A stretch of DNA of 64,000 bases from JACCZR01 sp963844805. GTDB lineage: Bacteria; Actinomycetota; Thermoleophilia; Solirubrobacterales; Thermoleophilaceae. The translations under genes and the position numbers were made by a program. This document shows, piece after piece, positions 63,363-64,000 of the stretch (its first letter is position 1; each line of letters begins with the position of its first letter). Under the pieces are notes generated by a model, which saw only the letters and a program-made list of their open reading frames with translations, was not told where the DNA came from and did no database searches. Where the stretch lies: assembly GCA_963844805.1 (NCBI GenBank), contig CAWJPU010000012.1, positions 248,001 through 312,000 on the forward strand, in the 5' to 3' direction.

Positions 63363-64000
<638 letters not shown>

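Overview
The window comes from a very GC-rich actinobacterium. Gene content and order fit class Thermoleophilia, order Solirubrobacterales: an mreBCD-mrdA-rodA shape cluster beside rne-rplU-rpmA-obgE-proBA-nadD-rsfS, a secreted protein with SLTGKDVKD-type repeats, GTG-heavy starts and many leaderless-looking promoters. This placement is an inference from content; no 16S gene is present.

Layout. 0-6.6 kb (+): the elongasome (mreB 3' end, mreC, mreD, PBP2, rodA) and RNase E/G. 6.6-12.1 kb (-): an accessory block splitting the usual rne-rplU junction: ECF sigma factor, 84-aa unknown protein, ClpA/ClpC-type unfoldase, frame-broken secreted S1 protease and a secreted repeat protein. 12.1-18.8 kb (+): rplU, rpmA, a broken SnoaL-like gene, obgE, proB, proA, nadD, rsfS, an MBL-like gene and tRNA-Ala(GGC). 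18.9-22.8 kb: an alpha/beta hydrolase (-) and a heavily frame-broken molybdate locus (Mop-type regulator, modABC). 22.8-28.9 kb: a coiled-coil protein (-), leuS, a LOG-like protein, a PLP decarboxylase, an odd ureohydrolase and acylphosphatase. 28.9-38.5 kb: a secreted beta-propeller protein (-), comEA, comEC, holA, an aldehyde dehydrogenase, a small membrane protein and rpsT (-), murJ. 38.6-52.4 kb: lepA, a Lys-rich unknown (-), the RpoD-type sigma factor, a LigD-type polymerase (-), two MaoC proteins, hrcA-dnaJ-prmA, an antiporter and a HAD hydrolase (-), yqeY, phoH, ybeY, era. 52.4-64 kb (+): hisIE, trpEGDC, then moxR-DUF58-tgpA-htrA, then trpF and trpB (cut by the window end).

Three window-wide patterns stand out. 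(1) A roughly 60-bp palindromic repeat occurs five times between 38.5 and 63.4 kb, always at gene junctions; in three places it lies in an open frame with an adjacent gene (trpE start, DUF58 start, trpF end). (2) About 19 genes, mostly first in their transcription units, have a TANNNT box 6-9 nt before an ATG, GTG or TTG and no ribosome binding site, the layout of leaderless mRNAs. (3) Many genes, including essential single-copy ones (mreC, leuS, murJ, era), carry single-base frame breaks, mostly one extra C or G in a C/G run; this looks more like consensus sequencing error than gene decay, although the mod locus and the S1 protease are hit much harder than the rest. No CRISPR array, transposase, integrase or rRNA was seen.
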